A DNA stretch of 64,000 nt from Hymenobacter sp. BRD67 (lineage in GTDB: Bacteria > Bacteroidota > Bacteroidia > Cytophagales > Hymenobacteraceae): the NCBI RefSeq assembly GCF_013256425.1, contig NZ_CP053904.1, forward strand, positions 2,914,001 through 2,978,000, given 5' to 3'. This document shows, one piece after another, positions 36,507 to 46,679 of this stretch. Position numbers and translations under genes: made by a program. The notes below the pieces were generated by a model that searched no databases, was not told where the DNA came from, and saw nothing but the letters and a program-made list of their open reading frames with translations. Positions within the stretch are counted from its first letter, which is position 1. Every line of letters starts with the position of its first letter.

Positions 36507-37745
36507 ATGATTAAATTGCGCATCGTACTGCTGTGGGTTTTCGGGCTGGGAATGCTAGGCACGGCCCGGGCGCAGGGCCGCGTCAGCGGCGTAGTGCTCG
36601 ACTCGGCTACCCAAAAGCCGCTTTCCTTTGCCAGCGTGTTTCTGGCCAATACCACGCTGGGCGCCACTACCACCGAGCAGGGGCAGTTTGAGTTTCCGCG
36701 GGTGCCGGCCGGCACCTACGACCTCGTCGGCTCGTACGTGGGCTACCGCCTGGGCAAGCAGAGCATCACCGTGGGCGTGGGCGCGGCCAAGCAGGAAGTG
36801 ACCCTGCGGCTGGGCTCTAGTGGGGCCACGCTGGGCGAGGTAGTGGTGAGCGCCAATCCGCACCGGGAGGAAGACTACAAGAAGTTTACCGACTTTTTTC
36901 TGGGGGAAAGCACGTTTTCGCGGCAGTGCCACATCACCAACCCCAAAGACGTGGTGGTGTACACCAACGACTCGACCCACGAGCTGACGGCCTCAGCCCG
37001 AAACTTCGTGCAGGTGGAGAACCAGGCGCTGGGCTATCGGCTAAAGTACTTCGGCATGTTCTTCACCTATAATACGGATGACGAGTCGATTACCTTTAAT
37101 GGCCTGCCGGTATTTGAAGAGATGACGCCCCGCGACGAGGCGCAGCGCCAGCAGTGGGATGCTAACCGCGTAACGGCCTATATCGGCTCGTTTCCGCATT
37201 TTTTACGCAGCGTTTACACCAATACCCTGCGCGCCAACAACTTCCTGACCCAGCAGGTGCGCCTCACGCCCAACCCGCGCTTTGTACGCCTCAGCCAGTT
37301 GCGAAAGCGGCCGGCCGGTTCGCTCACGGCAGCCGAGCAGGACTCGCTGGCCCGGCTCGGCAGCGTAGCCCCGGCCTTCGCCACGCTCTTTCCGGCCGCC
37401 CGGCCCATCGATAGCCTGCGCCGCGTATCGGACGATGGCCGGGTGTTTCTACGCTTTACCGGTGAGCTACAGGTGGCTCACTTTGGCGAAGCTCCCGACC
37501 CGCAGTACGACGCTCCCATGGCCACGCTCGGCCCCGAGCCCCGCCGGCAGCCCTACCCGGCCCAGCGCGAGGTGTCGCGCCTGCGCCTGCAGGCGCACGA
37601 AGCTGAGATTCGCCCCAACGGCTCGCTACGCGACCCACTGGCCGTATCGACCGGCGAATACTGGGGCTTTGAGAAAATCGGCGAGTTTTTACCGCTTGAT
37701 TATCAACCTCCCGCGACGGCTGATAAAGCAGGCCCAGGTAAATAG
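36507..37745 (+). CDS. Secreted carboxypeptidase-regulatory-like domain protein (copy 1)
   Basis: A 412-residue exported protein. A signal peptide (MIKLRIVLLWVFGLGMLGTARAQ) is followed by a CarboxypepD_reg-like beta-sandwich (25-110; [30 protein letters not shown], then GSYVGYRLGKQSITV). A roughly 290-residue domain with a conserved SRQCHITNP motif follows, ending YWGFEKIGEFLPLDY. There is no TonB-receptor barrel, so this is not a SusC protein. The start is ATG 36507. It is a close paralogue of the next gene. Confidence 0.85.
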   Translation: MIKLRIVLLWVFGLGMLGTARAQGRVSGVVLDSATQKPLSFASVFLANTTLGATTTEQGQFEFPRVPAGTYDLVGSYVGYRLGKQSITVGVGAAKQEVTLRLGSSGATLGEVVVSANPHREEDYKKFTDFFLGESTFSRQCHITNPKDVVVYTNDSTHELTASARNFVQVENQALGYRLKYFGMFFTYNTDDESITFNGLPVFEEMTPRDEAQRQQWDANRVTAYIGSFPHFLRSVYTNTLRANNFLTQQVRLTPNPRFVRLSQLRKRPAGSLTAAEQDSLARLGSVAPAFATLFPAARPIDSLRRVSDDGRVFLRFTGELQVAHFGEAPDPQYDAPMATLGPEPRRQPYPAQREVSRLRLQAHEAEIRPNGSLRDPLAVSTGEYWGFEKIGEFLPLDYQPPATADKAGPGK

Positions 37746-37886
37746 CGTGCTGCTTTTGCGGAGCTTGTTTAATATATAAATTTTATTATATTTATCCTAA
37801 ATTTGGCTACTATCTTAGCTTAGCTCTATCAACTACTACTTGCCCTAGTAATTTCGCTCGCTGCTAACCGAGTAAAACACCCTGGC

Positions 37887-39101
37887 ATGTACCGACTACT
37901 TGTTGCCCTGCTGCTTCTACTTCCCCGGCTGGCGACAGCGCAGGCGGTGCTAAGCGGCACCGTGCTCGACTCGCTAACGCACCAGCCCCTGCCATTCGCC
38001 AGCGTATTTCTGGCTAATACCACGCTGGGCGCCATTACCACCGAGCAGGGCCGATTTACTTTTTCAAATGTACCACCGGGCACCTACGACGTAGTGGCCT
38101 CTTACGTAGGCTACCGACTGGCCCGGCAAACCATTAAGGTAGGAACGATAGCTCAGCAGCTTACGCTGCGGCTGGCGCCGGCAACCAGTCAGCTCGGCGA
38201 AGTAGTAGTGCGCCCCAATCCTAACCGGGCCAGCGACTACCAGAAATTTAAGGACTTATTTCTGGGCCGCTCCACCTTTTCGCTTCAGTGCCACATCCGT
38301 AATCCTGACGACGTGCTGCTTGATTTCGATCCAGTCGCCAATGAGCTGACGGCTTCGGCCTACAAGTTTATACAGGTGGATAACGACGCCTTGGGCTACC
38401 GCATTAAGTACTACGGGCTGCGCTTCAACACCAATTTTACGCGGCAGATTGTCACATTCTACGGCCAGCCGGTATTTGAGGAAATGACAACCCGCTCCAA
38501 ACGCCAACAGCGGCGCTGGGAAGCTAATCGGGTGCGCGCCTACCAGGGCTCGCTCACCCATTTTTTGAAAAGCGTGCACGACAACCGCGTGGCGGCTGAA
38601 GGCTTCGTAGCCCGGCGGCTGCGTATAGTAGACAATCCGGGCTTTGCTCGCGTCGACAGCTTGCGCAAAGCCTTGCTGCGCCGCCGAAGCGGGTACTCGG
38701 CCGCCGAGCACGATTCACTGGCCCGATGGGCAAAGGTGCCGCCCAGCCTTGCCATGCTTTACACGGCTGCCCGGCCTATCGACAGCCTGCGCTGTGTCTC
38801 GGACGACGGGAAGCACATTTTTCTGCGCTTCCGCGACCGGCTGCAGGTAAGCTACTTAAATGCCGGCCCCGACCCTTTTTATCAGCTTCAGGCTTCGCCG
38901 TGGGCAAGAGTATCACCCACACCAGTCACCAATCGGCAGGTATCGCAGTTGCTGCTGATACAGCCCGAAGTTGAGCTTCTCTACAACGGCCGGCTTGCTA
39001 ACCCGCTGGCCGTATTTACCGACGAATACTGGGGTTTCGAAAAAATGGGTGAATTTTTGCCCTTGAATTACCTGCCTATCTCTCCTGTTTCCCACCCATG
39101 A
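37887..39101 (+). CDS. Secreted carboxypeptidase-regulatory-like domain protein (copy 2)
   Basis: A 404-residue tandem paralogue of the preceding gene, with the same order: signal peptide ([19 protein letters not shown]), regulatory-like beta-sandwich ([34 protein letters not shown]), SLQCHIRNP, and the C-terminal [15 protein letters not shown]. The two differ throughout and have different spacers, so the duplication is old. Its ATGA stop overlaps the CoA-transferase subunit A start, although no functional link is obvious. Confidence 0.85.
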   Translation: MYRLLVALLLLLPRLATAQAVLSGTVLDSLTHQPLPFASVFLANTTLGAITTEQGRFTFSNVPPGTYDVVASYVGYRLARQTIKVGTIAQQLTLRLAPATSQLGEVVVRPNPNRASDYQKFKDLFLGRSTFSLQCHIRNPDDVLLDFDPVANELTASAYKFIQVDNDALGYRIKYYGLRFNTNFTRQIVTFYGQPVFEEMTTRSKRQQRRWEANRVRAYQGSLTHFLKSVHDNRVAAEGFVARRLRIVDNPGFARVDSLRKALLRRRSGYSAAEHDSLARWAKVPPSLAMLYTAARPIDSLRCVSDDGKHIFLRFRDRLQVSYLNAGPDPFYQLQASPWARVSPTPVTNRQVSQLLLIQPEVELLYNGRLANPLAVFTDEYWGFEKMGEFLPLNYLPISPVSHP

Positions 39102-39793
39102 TAACCAAAACTGTGGCCGATGCCCAGGCTGCCCTCGCGGGCCTGGCCGACGGTATGACCCTGATGCTCGGCGGCTTCGGCCTCTGCGGCATCCCCGAAA
39201 ACGCCATCCAGGAGCTGCTGCGCCTGGGCGTGAAAGACCTCACCTGCATCAGCAACAACGCGGGGGTCGATGACTTCGGCATAGGCCTGCTGCTGCAAAA
39301 GCGGCAGGTAAAGAAAATGATTTCGAGCTACGTGGGCGAAAATGCCGAGTTTGAGCGTCAACTGCTGGCCGGTGAGCTTGAAGTAGAGCTCATTCCGCAG
39401 GGCACGCTGGCCGAGCGCTGCCGGGCCGGCGGGGCGGGCATTCCGGCCTTCTACACGCCGGCTGGCTACGGCACCGAGGTGGGCGAAGGCAAGGAAAGCC
39501 GCGAGTTTAATGGCAAGATGTATCTGCTCGAAACCGGCCTCACCGCCGATTTTGCCTTCGTAAAGGCCTGGAAAGGCGACACGGCCGGCAACCTTATCTA
39601 CAAGGGCACGGCCCGCAACTTTAACCCCATGATGGCCACGGCCGGCAAAATCACCGTGGCCGAGGTCGAAGAGCTGGTGCCAGCCGGCGAGCTGGACCCC
39701 AATCAGATTCACACGCCGGGTATTTTCGTACAGCGCATCTTTCAGGGCGCTCATTACGAAAAGCGCATTGAGCAGCGCACAGTACGCGTCTGA
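39098..39793 (+). CDS. scoA: 3-oxoacid CoA-transferase subunit A
   Basis: The alpha subunit, 231 residues, of succinyl-CoA:3-oxoacid CoA-transferase, which activates acetoacetate. [40 protein letters not shown] and [19 protein letters not shown] are typical. The stop codon (39791-39793) lies inside the left arm of a 52-bp inverted repeat that fills the space before subunit B. Confidence 0.95.
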   Translation: MITKTVADAQAALAGLADGMTLMLGGFGLCGIPENAIQELLRLGVKDLTCISNNAGVDDFGIGLLLQKRQVKKMISSYVGENAEFERQLLAGELEVELIPQGTLAERCRAGGAGIPAFYTPAGYGTEVGEGKESREFNGKMYLLETGLTADFAFVKAWKGDTAGNLIYKGTARNFNPMMATAGKITVAEVEELVPAGELDPNQIHTPGIFVQRIFQGAHYEKRIEQRTVRV

Positions 39794-39991
39794 ACCGCGG
39801 ATTTATCGGATTCAGCGGATTGGTCGGATTTTGGTGACGCTTCCGACTAGCCCAGTTTTTTAGTTCTTCTCCCCTGATGTGCCTGCTGGCCTGACTCGAG
39901 CGCAGCTCGAAAGGTAAAGCGTTCGAGCACCCTAAAAGTCGTCACCAAAATCCGACTATTCCGCTGAATCCGATAAATCCGCGGTTCAGAC
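39788..39991. repeat. Large fold-back element: 52-bp inverted repeat with 100-base centre
   Basis: The arms 39788-39839 and 39940-39991 match as reverse complements at 50 of 52 positions. Each arm consists of phased 9-base units with CGGATT cores (GCGGATTTA, TCGGATTCA, GCGGATTGG, TCGGATTTT). The centre contains a smaller stem (GCTCGAA/TTCGAGC, near 39905-39928) and no gene. The element starts three bases before the scoA stop and ends six bases before the scoB ATG, thus making up the entire spacer. Confidence 0.93.
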
Positions 39992-39997
39992 AATCTT

Positions 39998-40663
39998 ATG
40001 TTAGACAAGCACGGCATCGCCCGGCGCATTGCGCAAGAAGTACAAAATAACTCCTACGTGAACCTCGGCATCGGCATTCCGACGCTGGTGGCCAACTATA
40101 TTCCGGCCGGCATTAGCGTAGAGCTACAGTCGGAGAACGGCCTGCTCGGCATGGGCCCCTTTCCCACCGAAAGAGAGGTTGACCCCGACCTCATCAACGC
40201 CGGCAAGCAAACCGTTACCACGCTGCCCGGCTCCAGCATTTTTTCCTCAGCCGACTCGTTTGGCATGATTCGCGGTGAGCACGTGGACCTTACCATCCTC
40301 GGGGCGATGGAAGTATCGGAGCGCGGCGATATTGCCAACTGGAAGATTCCGGGCAAGATGGTGAAGGGCATGGGCGGCGCGATGGACCTCGTAGCGTCGG
40401 CCAAAAACATCATCGTGGCCATGCAGCACGTAGCCCGCGACGGCTCTTCCAAGCTGCTCCCTACCTGCACCTTGCCCATTACCGGCCTGCGCTGCGTGAA
40501 GAAAATCGTGACCGAGCTGGCGGTGCTCGATGTAACGCCCGATGGCTTTGTACTGCGCGAGCGGGCCCCCGGCGTGAGCGTGGCCCAGATTCGGGCGGCC
40601 ACGGCCGGCCGTCTGGTAGTGCCCATGCCCGATGAGGACGTGCCCGAAATGAGCGGCGTGTAG
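39998..40663 (+). CDS. scoB: 3-oxoacid CoA-transferase subunit B
   Basis: The beta subunit, 221 residues. The catalytic Glu is in [51 protein letters not shown] and [19 protein letters not shown] are typical. It pairs with the subunit A gene 204 bases upstream; most genomes have these two nearly touching, so the fold-back element probably entered the operon later. Confidence 0.95.
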   Translation: MLDKHGIARRIAQEVQNNSYVNLGIGIPTLVANYIPAGISVELQSENGLLGMGPFPTEREVDPDLINAGKQTVTTLPGSSIFSSADSFGMIRGEHVDLTILGAMEVSERGDIANWKIPGKMVKGMGGAMDLVASAKNIIVAMQHVARDGSSKLLPTCTLPITGLRCVKKIVTELAVLDVTPDGFVLRERAPGVSVAQIRAATAGRLVVPMPDEDVPEMSGV

Positions 40664-40759
40664 CCAGGACGGCAGCGCCGGCTCCTACGCGACCCGCTTC
40701 ATACGGCCGATGCGGACGAGGTGGTAGCTTTAAGCTGAAAATCAACTTACCAACTACTT

Positions 40760-41898
40760 ATGCTTCGCTACTCGTTACTTCTGCCAGTTGCGCTGCTGGC
40801 CGGCGCGGCCCGGGCCCAGACGTCGCCTGGCATCACGGCCGCCGATATGCCGGCCGTGGGCGATACGCTGCGTCTAAGCCAGGCCACCGGGCTGCCCGCC
40901 AGCGCCCCGCCCCTCAGCCGCAACGGGGCTAACCAAACCTGGGATTACTCGGGCCTCGTAGCCAGCTCCCAAACCGTCGACCGCTATGCCAACGTGAATA
41001 CTACCGCGGCGACCCTGCAGTTCACGTTTAATAACCCGCTCCTGAACCCTGCCTCGCGCGCTACGCTGGTGGTGCCGCGGGCGCTGCCGCTCCCCGCCAC
41101 TGCCCTGGGGCTGCCCATTACCGACCCGCTGGAGTTTTCCAACGTATCGCCGGCCGACTTTCGACTGGTAGGCTACGGCGGCACCCTCAATGGCTTAGCG
41201 GTGCCCGTAACGTATGCCTCGCAGGCGCAGCAGGACGTTATTTATCGCTTTCCCATCAGCTACGGCAGCGGGGCCAGCGTTAGCAACTCACTGCTGACTA
41301 CGCCAGCCGTGCTGGCCGGCACGGGTTATTTTAGTCAGAAGCGCCAGCGCACCAGCCAGCCCGACGCCTGGGGCACGATTACGACGCCCTTTGGCACCTT
41401 TCAGGCAGTGCGCCTCGTGGCAACCCTGCTCGACCACGACAGCCTCGCGGTTGGCGGCGCCCCGGCCAGGGCCTGACGCTGCCCCTCACCCACGAGTACC
41501 GTTGGCTGGCCAAGGGCGTGCACGTACCGGTGCTGACTATCACCACCACCACCGTGGCGGGCGCGGAAGTAGTATCGGGGGTTGAGTACCGCGATGTGTA
41601 CCGGCGCATTGTGCGGCTGGCTGCCCGCAACGCGGCGGCCAATACTTTAGTCAGCGTTTACCCTAATCCTTCAGTAGCCGGCACCGCTCTGCGCCTGGCC
41701 GTACCGGCCGGCAGCGGGCCGCTCACGGTAACGGCCACCGACCTGCTGGGTCGGCAGCTGTTCAGCCGGCGCTTTGCCGGCAGCCCCGACGGGGCCCTCA
41801 CGCTGGAGGCGGCCGCACTAGGCAGCTTCCGTGGGGTGCTGCTGCTCACAGTGCAAACCAGCCAGGGCCAGGCCACGCGCCGGGTAGTACGCGAATAA
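40760..41898 (+). CDS. T9SS-targeted secreted protein with C-terminal sorting domain, one apparent frameshift
   Basis: A signal peptide (LRYSLLLPVALLAGAARAQ) leads to an about 270-residue beta-rich domain (SRNGANQTWDYSGLVASSQTVDRY, LPITDPLEFSNVSPADF). A type A sorting domain follows (VSVYPNPSVAGTALRL, VTATDLLGRQLF, GVLLLTVQTSQGQATRRVVRE). The sorting domain sends the protein through type IX secretion to the cell surface. The frame breaks at the C run 41460-41463; one added C gives GGAPGQGLTLPLTHEYRWL and about 380 residues. The function of the cargo domain is unknown. Confidence 0.87.
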
Positions 41899-42022
41899 AC
41901 TTACGCGTCCAGGCATGCGTTTAGCGGGAGCGATGCTCGCCGGCCGCCCGGCCCCGGTCGGCCCGACAGCTACTTTTGCCTGGCCACCCGCTTATTCAAC
42001 CCGATTTTTTACCTGAGCTATA

Positions 42023-43753
42023 ATGGCTATTTCATCTACTGGAAAGGGCGCGCCCGGCGGCGCGCACCACCACAAAAAAAGCAGTAAGCTGGGGCCTGCC
42101 CTCACGGCCCTCGACGAGCGCCTGACGCCCACCGCCGTGCCGGCCCACAAGCTGGTGCTGCGCCAGCTGCGGCGCAACGACTTTAAGGCCATCAAGGCCA
42201 TCATGGAGAAAGTATACTCCAACATGGAGGGCGCCTGGACGGCCGACGAGTTTGCAGCGCTGCTGCGCAAGTTTCCCGAAGGCCAGATTTGCATCGAGGA
42301 CAATGGCCAGGTAGTGGCGGCTGCGCTGGCTATCATCGTGGATTACAGCAAGTTTGGCGACAAGCACACCTACGCCAAAATCACGGGCAATGGCAAGTTT
42401 GACACCCACGATGCCGAAGGTGATACCCTTTACGGCGTCGATGTGTTTGTAGACCCCGAGTACCGCAGCCTGCGCCTGGGGCGCCGGCTTTACGATGCTC
42501 GTAAAGAGCTGTGCGAGAGCCTGAACCTACGCGCTATGGTGGCCGGCGGGCGCATTCCCGGCTATGCCCAGTACGCGGGCGAGATGACCCCCGCCAAGTA
42601 CGTGGAGATGGTGCGCAACAAGGAGCTCGTCGACCCCATCCTTACTTTCCAACTCTCGAACGAGTTCTACGTGCGGAAAATCATTCGCGGCTACCTGCCC
42701 TACGACTCGGAGTCAAAGGCTTATGCTACGCTGCTGGAATGGATTAATGTGTATTACGACGAGGAGTTCGACAAGCTCATCGGCAACCAGAAGTCGAACG
42801 TGCGCATTGGCATTGTGCAGTGGCAGATGCGCGCTACCAAGAGCCTGGAAGATTTTTTTCAGCAAATTGAGTTCTTTGTCGATACCGTGAGCGGCTATAA
42901 GGCTGACTTAGTGCTGTTTCCGGAGTTTTTTAATGCCCCCATGATGGCCCTTACCAACGAGGAGTCGGCTTCGGCGGCTATTCGGGGCATGGCGGCCTTT
43001 ACCGAGCCCATTAAGGTGCGCATGATGGAGCTGGCCGTGAGCTACAACATCAACGTAATTGCGGGCTCCATGCCAGTGTATGAAGATGGCAAGCTCTACA
43101 ATGTGAGCTACTTATGCCGGCGCGACGGGACCGTGGACGAGCAATACAAGCTGCACGTAACCCCCGACGAAGCCAGCTACTGGGGTATGCGCGGCGGTGA
43201 TAAACTACAGTGTTTCGACACTGATTTTGGCAAAATCGGCATCCTGGTGTGCTACGACGTAGAGTTTCCGGAGCTGTCGCGCCTGCTCAGCGATGAGGGC
43301 ATGAAAATTCTCTTCGTCCCCTTCTGGACCGACACCAAGAACTCTTACCAGCGGGTGCGCATCTGCGCCCAGGCCCGTGCCATTGAGAACGAGTGCTACG
43401 TGGCCATCACGGGCTCGGTGGGCAACCTGCCCAGGGTAGAGAATATGGACATACAATATTCGCAGTCGGCCGTATTCAGCCCTTCCGACTTTGCTTTCCC
43501 GCACGATGCCATCGTGGCCGAAGCCACGCCCAATACCGAGATGACGCTTATCGCCGACCTCGACCTCGACTTGCTTAAAGACCTGAACAGCAGCGGGGCC
43601 GTGCGCAACCTGCGCGACCGCCGCAAGGACCTCTACAGCGTAAGCTGGCTGAAGAAAGCTGACCAGCAGCGCGACGAAGAGCTGCTGACGCAGGGCGAGG
43701 AGCGTCAGCCCGCCGTGAAGCCCGGCCGCCGCAAAGCCATTGCGGCCGGATAA
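42023..43753 (+). CDS. Fused GNAT acetyltransferase / carbon-nitrogen hydrolase
   Basis: A 576-residue two-domain enzyme. An N-terminal GNAT domain (about 45-210; VLRQLRRNDFKAIKAIMEKVY, VDPEYRSLRLGRRLYDARKEL) is joined to a nitrilase-superfamily amidohydrolase (about 265-540). Its triad is Glu in LVLFPEFFNAP, Lys in EQYKLHVTPDE and Cys in ILVCYDVEFPE. The fusion is known across bacteria, but its substrate is not established. A basic N-terminal stretch (HHHKKSSK) precedes the GNAT domain. A terminator follows. Confidence 0.93.
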   Translation: MAISSTGKGAPGGAHHHKKSSKLGPALTALDERLTPTAVPAHKLVLRQLRRNDFKAIKAIMEKVYSNMEGAWTADEFAALLRKFPEGQICIEDNGQVVAAALAIIVDYSKFGDKHTYAKITGNGKFDTHDAEGDTLYGVDVFVDPEYRSLRLGRRLYDARKELCESLNLRAMVAGGRIPGYAQYAGEMTPAKYVEMVRNKELVDPILTFQLSNEFYVRKIIRGYLPYDSESKAYATLLEWINVYYDEEFDKLIGNQKSNVRIGIVQWQMRATKSLEDFFQQIEFFVDTVSGYKADLVLFPEFFNAPMMALTNEESASAAIRGMAAFTEPIKVRMMELAVSYNINVIAGSMPVYEDGKLYNVSYLCRRDGTVDEQYKLHVTPDEASYWGMRGGDKLQCFDTDFGKIGILVCYDVEFPELSRLLSDEGMKILFVPFWTDTKNSYQRVRICAQARAIENECYVAITGSVGNLPRVENMDIQYSQSAVFSPSDFAFPHDAIVAEATPNTEMTLIADLDLDLLKDLNSSGAVRNLRDRRKDLYSVSWLKKADQQRDEELLTQGEERQPAVKPGRRKAIAAG

Positions 43754-43779
43754 TAAACATATAAATTTAATTATATTTA

Positions 43780-43815
43780 AAAAAGGCAGGCCGTACGCCA
43801 ACGGCCTGCCTTTTT
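43780..43815. terminator. Bidirectional intrinsic terminator
   Basis: AAAAAGGCAGGCCG (43780-43793) and CGGCCTGCCTTTTT (43802-43815) are exact reverse complements. A and T runs on both sides serve the GNAT-nitrilase gene (+) and the convergent RDD gene (-). Confidence 0.9.
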
Positions 43816-43839
43816 GCATGCTTGCTACCAGAGTTGGGC

Positions 43840-44568
43840 TTAGTGCTCAGCAGCAACTATATAAGCGTGGTCGCGCAGGATGGTGTGGAGGAAGGCCTCG
43901 TCGGACAGGTCGCTGTGCAGGTGCAGTAGCGACTTTATTTTATTGGCCGTCTCATTGAGCAGCAGATAGTTGTCTTGTTTAATACTACGACCCAGCAGCT
44001 GGCGCAGCAGGGCTACGTCGTGGTCGGTGAGGTCGGCCGCCTGCGCAAATACGGGCTGGTAGCCGGGCGGTACCTGCACGCTCGTCAGCATTGGCAGCTG
44101 CTCGGGCCGGGCCTTGAGGCTGATGACCGTAGTGCCGGCAGCCAGGTCGCCGAGGCGCTGGCCTTTGCCATTAATAGCGATAGTAATAACGGCCACCAGC
44201 CCACTACCAACCCCGAAATCAATAATGCGCAGCAGCCAGCGCAAAAAGTAGTCGCCGAGACGCGGTGACGTACCATCGAGGCGCATTACCCGCAGGTCGC
44301 GCGCTTTTTTACCTAGGCTCTGGCCATTGAGCCATATCTCGCAGACCAGGTTATAAAAGACGTAGGGGATACCTACCAGTATCCCAATTATCCACGCGCT
44401 GATGGTACTACTACGGCCGGCTATGGTTGTTACGGATAAGACAGCGGCAATGGCCCACGCAGCCAGCACCAGGTTGTCGAGAATAGTGGCCACGATGCGG
44501 TCGCCGATACTGGCTACCTCATATTCAAGGGTAACGTTTTGAGTGGTGTGAACGCGAATGGTGGCCAT
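43840..44568 (-). CDS. RDD-family membrane protein
   Basis: A 242-residue protein. The RDD pattern is IGDRIVATILDNLVL for the first helix, then LGKKARDLRVMRLDG and QRLGDLAAGTTVISL. Three to four membrane segments are followed by a cytoplasmic C-terminal domain of about 90 residues. It is divergent from the SpoIIM gene, and RDD genes are common members of MoxR/DUF58 islands like the one that follows. Start MATIRVHTTQN (44568). Confidence 0.9.
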   Translation of the reverse strand: MATIRVHTTQNVTLEYEVASIGDRIVATILDNLVLAAWAIAAVLSVTTIAGRSSTISAWIIGILVGIPYVFYNLVCEIWLNGQSLGKKARDLRVMRLDGTSPRLGDYFLRWLLRIIDFGVGSGLVAVITIAINGKGQRLGDLAAGTTVISLKARPEQLPMLTSVQVPPGYQPVFAQAADLTDHDVALLRQLLGRSIKQDNYLLLNETANKIKSLLHLHSDLSDEAFLHTILRDHAYIVAAEH

Positions 44569-44665
44569 AAAGCAATAAAAAGTAAACCGGCCCGAAAAAT
44601 ACACCGGCCAGGCCAAGTACCTATCTGGCCGCTGCCTACCTTTAAGGCCCTAACCTATTCTATCT

Positions 44666-45658
44666 ATGCGTGAAGCTGCTTTTCTGCGTCAAAATCAGTC
44701 CCGCTGGCAGCAGTACGAAGCCCAGCCGTCGACTAATCCCGATGAGCTGGCCGCCCGCTTTATCAGCCTCACCGACGACCTGGCCTACGCCCAGACCTTC
44801 TATCCGACTTCGCCTACTACCGTCTATCTCAACACGCTGGCCAGCACCCTGCACCAGTCCATCTATAAAAATAAAGCCGAAGAGCAAGGCCGCTTCGGCC
44901 GGTTTTGGGCCGTGGAAGTCCCCCTGGTAGTAGCCCGGCACCACGGCACGTTGGCCTGGGCAATGGGATTGTTTGTGTTGTTTACCGCTATTGGGATGCT
45001 CTCCGCGGCCTACGATGAGAATTTTCTGCGCGTGGTGCTCGGCGACGACTACGTAAACCAGACCCTGGCCAATATCCGCAGTGGCGACCCGATGGCCATT
45101 TATAAGTCGGGCAGCTCGTCGGTGATGTTTCTCGGCATCGCGGCCAAGAACTTGTATGTGGCCCTGCGCACCTTTGTGCTGGGCGTTACGCTGGGCGTGG
45201 GCACAGTGTACTCCCTCTTCTACAATGGCGTCATGCTCGGGGCTTTTCAGTATTTTTTCTACCAGCAGCACGTGCTTTTGCCCTCGCTGCTCACCATCTG
45301 GATTCATGGCACGCTCGAAATCCCCAGCATCGTGCTGGCCGGCGGAGCCGGGTTTATTTTGGGCGGCGGCGTGCTGTTTCCGGGCACCTACTCGCGGCGC
45401 GAGTCGCTGACCCGCGCCGCCCGCGATGCCGTGAAGCTGGCCCTGGGCCTGACGCCGGTTATCGTAGCGGCGGCTTTCCTCGAAAGCTTCGTCACGCGCC
45501 ACACCGAGATGCCCGTGGCCCTGAGCCTGCTCATCATTGGCGGGTCGGCGGCGTTTATTATCTGGTACTTTGGCGTTTATCCGCGCCTGGTGCAGCGGCG
45601 GATGCTGCGTAACTTATCCTTGCTTTCTCCGCCGCAGCCCGGCAGCCCAACTTTGTGA
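44666..45658 (+). CDS. Stage II sporulation protein M family (DUF95) membrane protein
   Basis: A 330-residue protein. A soluble N-terminal region (1-95) and about five membrane segments, with the family block FVLGVTLGVGTVYSLFYNGVMLGAFQYFF and IWIHGTLEIPSIVLAGGAGFILG. The bacterium need not sporulate: this family is widespread and sits beside MoxR and DUF58 genes. First gene of the membrane island. A TACCTTTA motif at 44637-44644 may be its -7 promoter box. Confidence 0.9.
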   Translation: MREAAFLRQNQSRWQQYEAQPSTNPDELAARFISLTDDLAYAQTFYPTSPTTVYLNTLASTLHQSIYKNKAEEQGRFGRFWAVEVPLVVARHHGTLAWAMGLFVLFTAIGMLSAAYDENFLRVVLGDDYVNQTLANIRSGDPMAIYKSGSSSVMFLGIAAKNLYVALRTFVLGVTLGVGTVYSLFYNGVMLGAFQYFFYQQHVLLPSLLTIWIHGTLEIPSIVLAGGAGFILGGGVLFPGTYSRRESLTRAARDAVKLALGLTPVIVAAAFLESFVTRHTEMPVALSLLIIGGSAAFIIWYFGVYPRLVQRRMLRNLSLLSPPQPGSPTL

Positions 45659-45662
45659 ATAT

Positions 45663-46679
45663 ATGAAAAACACTTTTACCAGTCCGGCCGATTTCTGGCA
45701 GGAGCGTGACTTTGGAGCCAAGATTTCGGCCTCGTTCGAGTTTATCGGCGAGCACTGGCGCAGCCTCGGCAAATGCCTGGTATACTTCGTACTACCGTTT
45801 ACGCTGCTGATGGGTGTCGGGCTGGGCCTTTTCAATAACGGCATCTATAATATGTCGGGGCGCACGCTGGCCGCCCAGCGGGCACACGTGCCCCTGCCGC
45901 ACCCCGCCTCGCCCTACGACATGTTCAATTTCAGCGGTCTGGGATTGGCCTTTGTGGGAGGCATCCTGGCCTTTATGCTGCTCAGTGGCAGCCTGTATGC
46001 CTACCTGCGGGTGCGCCTGCGGCTCCCCGCTACCGAGCCCGTAACAACTGCCCAGGTGTGGGCCGAGCTACGCGCCCGCCTGGGCCGCATTGTCTTGGGC
46101 TTCTTGCTATTGCTGGTAATAGGCCTGGTGGGGTGGGGTATTTTACTAAGCGGAGTAGTCGGTGGCATGTCCTCGATAGCATCCGGGCCTGGAATGACTT
46201 CCCTGGTCTTTTTGCTGCTTATGCTGGCGAGTATCTATGTTTACATTGTATTTGCTTTATACTTCCCGGTGCTGTGGTTTGAAGACCGGTCGGTAGTGGC
46301 TTCCGTGGGCCGGTGCTTCCAGCTGATTCGCGGGCAGTGGTGGTCCACGTTTGGCCTGCTGCTCGTAGCGCTGTTTCTCCAGTCCATGCTCACTATCGTC
46401 TTCGCCATTCCGCAGTACGCGGTGATGTTTGGCAAAATGCTGCAGCTGCCGGGGCTCAACTCGGATATCCTGGGGCTGGTAGCTACCTGCTTCTACGCCC
46501 TCGGCATTATGTTTACCTACGTGCTGCCCCTGCTGGTGCTGGCGTTTCAATACTTCCACCTGGCCGAGCAGAAAGAAGGAGTTGGACTGCGCCTGCTGGT
46601 CGATAAGCTAGGCCATCCCCAGGCCATCCCGGTTGCGCATTCCAGCCAGTACCGGCCCGACGATGAAGGTGAATACTAA
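45663..46679 (+). CDS. Multi-pass membrane protein of the MoxR island
   Basis: A 338-residue protein with about six hydrophobic segments (for example LVYFVLPFTLLMGVGLGLF, LAFVGGILAFMLLSGSLYAYL, IVLGFLLLLVIGLVGWGILL, TFGLLLVALFLQSMLTIVF). The soluble N-terminus reads FWQERDFGAKISASFEFIGEHWRSLGK. Similar proteins occupy this place in Bacteroidota MoxR clusters. I cannot give a function. The gene begins four bases after the SpoIIM stop and overlaps the start of the next gene by 17 bases. Confidence 0.8.
   Translation: MKNTFTSPADFWQERDFGAKISASFEFIGEHWRSLGKCLVYFVLPFTLLMGVGLGLFNNGIYNMSGRTLAAQRAHVPLPHPASPYDMFNFSGLGLAFVGGILAFMLLSGSLYAYLRVRLRLPATEPVTTAQVWAELRARLGRIVLGFLLLLVIGLVGWGILLSGVVGGMSSIASGPGMTSLVFLLLMLASIYVYIVFALYFPVLWFEDRSVVASVGRCFQLIRGQWWSTFGLLLVALFLQSMLTIVFAIPQYAVMFGKMLQLPGLNSDILGLVATCFYALGIMFTYVLPLLVLAFQYFHLAEQKEGVGLRLLVDKLGHPQAIPVAHSSQYRPDDEGEY

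Noticed and set aside
39788..39991. CRISPR array or intrinsic terminator at the CoA-transferase spacer
   Set aside because: There is one inverted pair, no direct repeat-spacer series and no T tract after the stem. It is a fold-back element.
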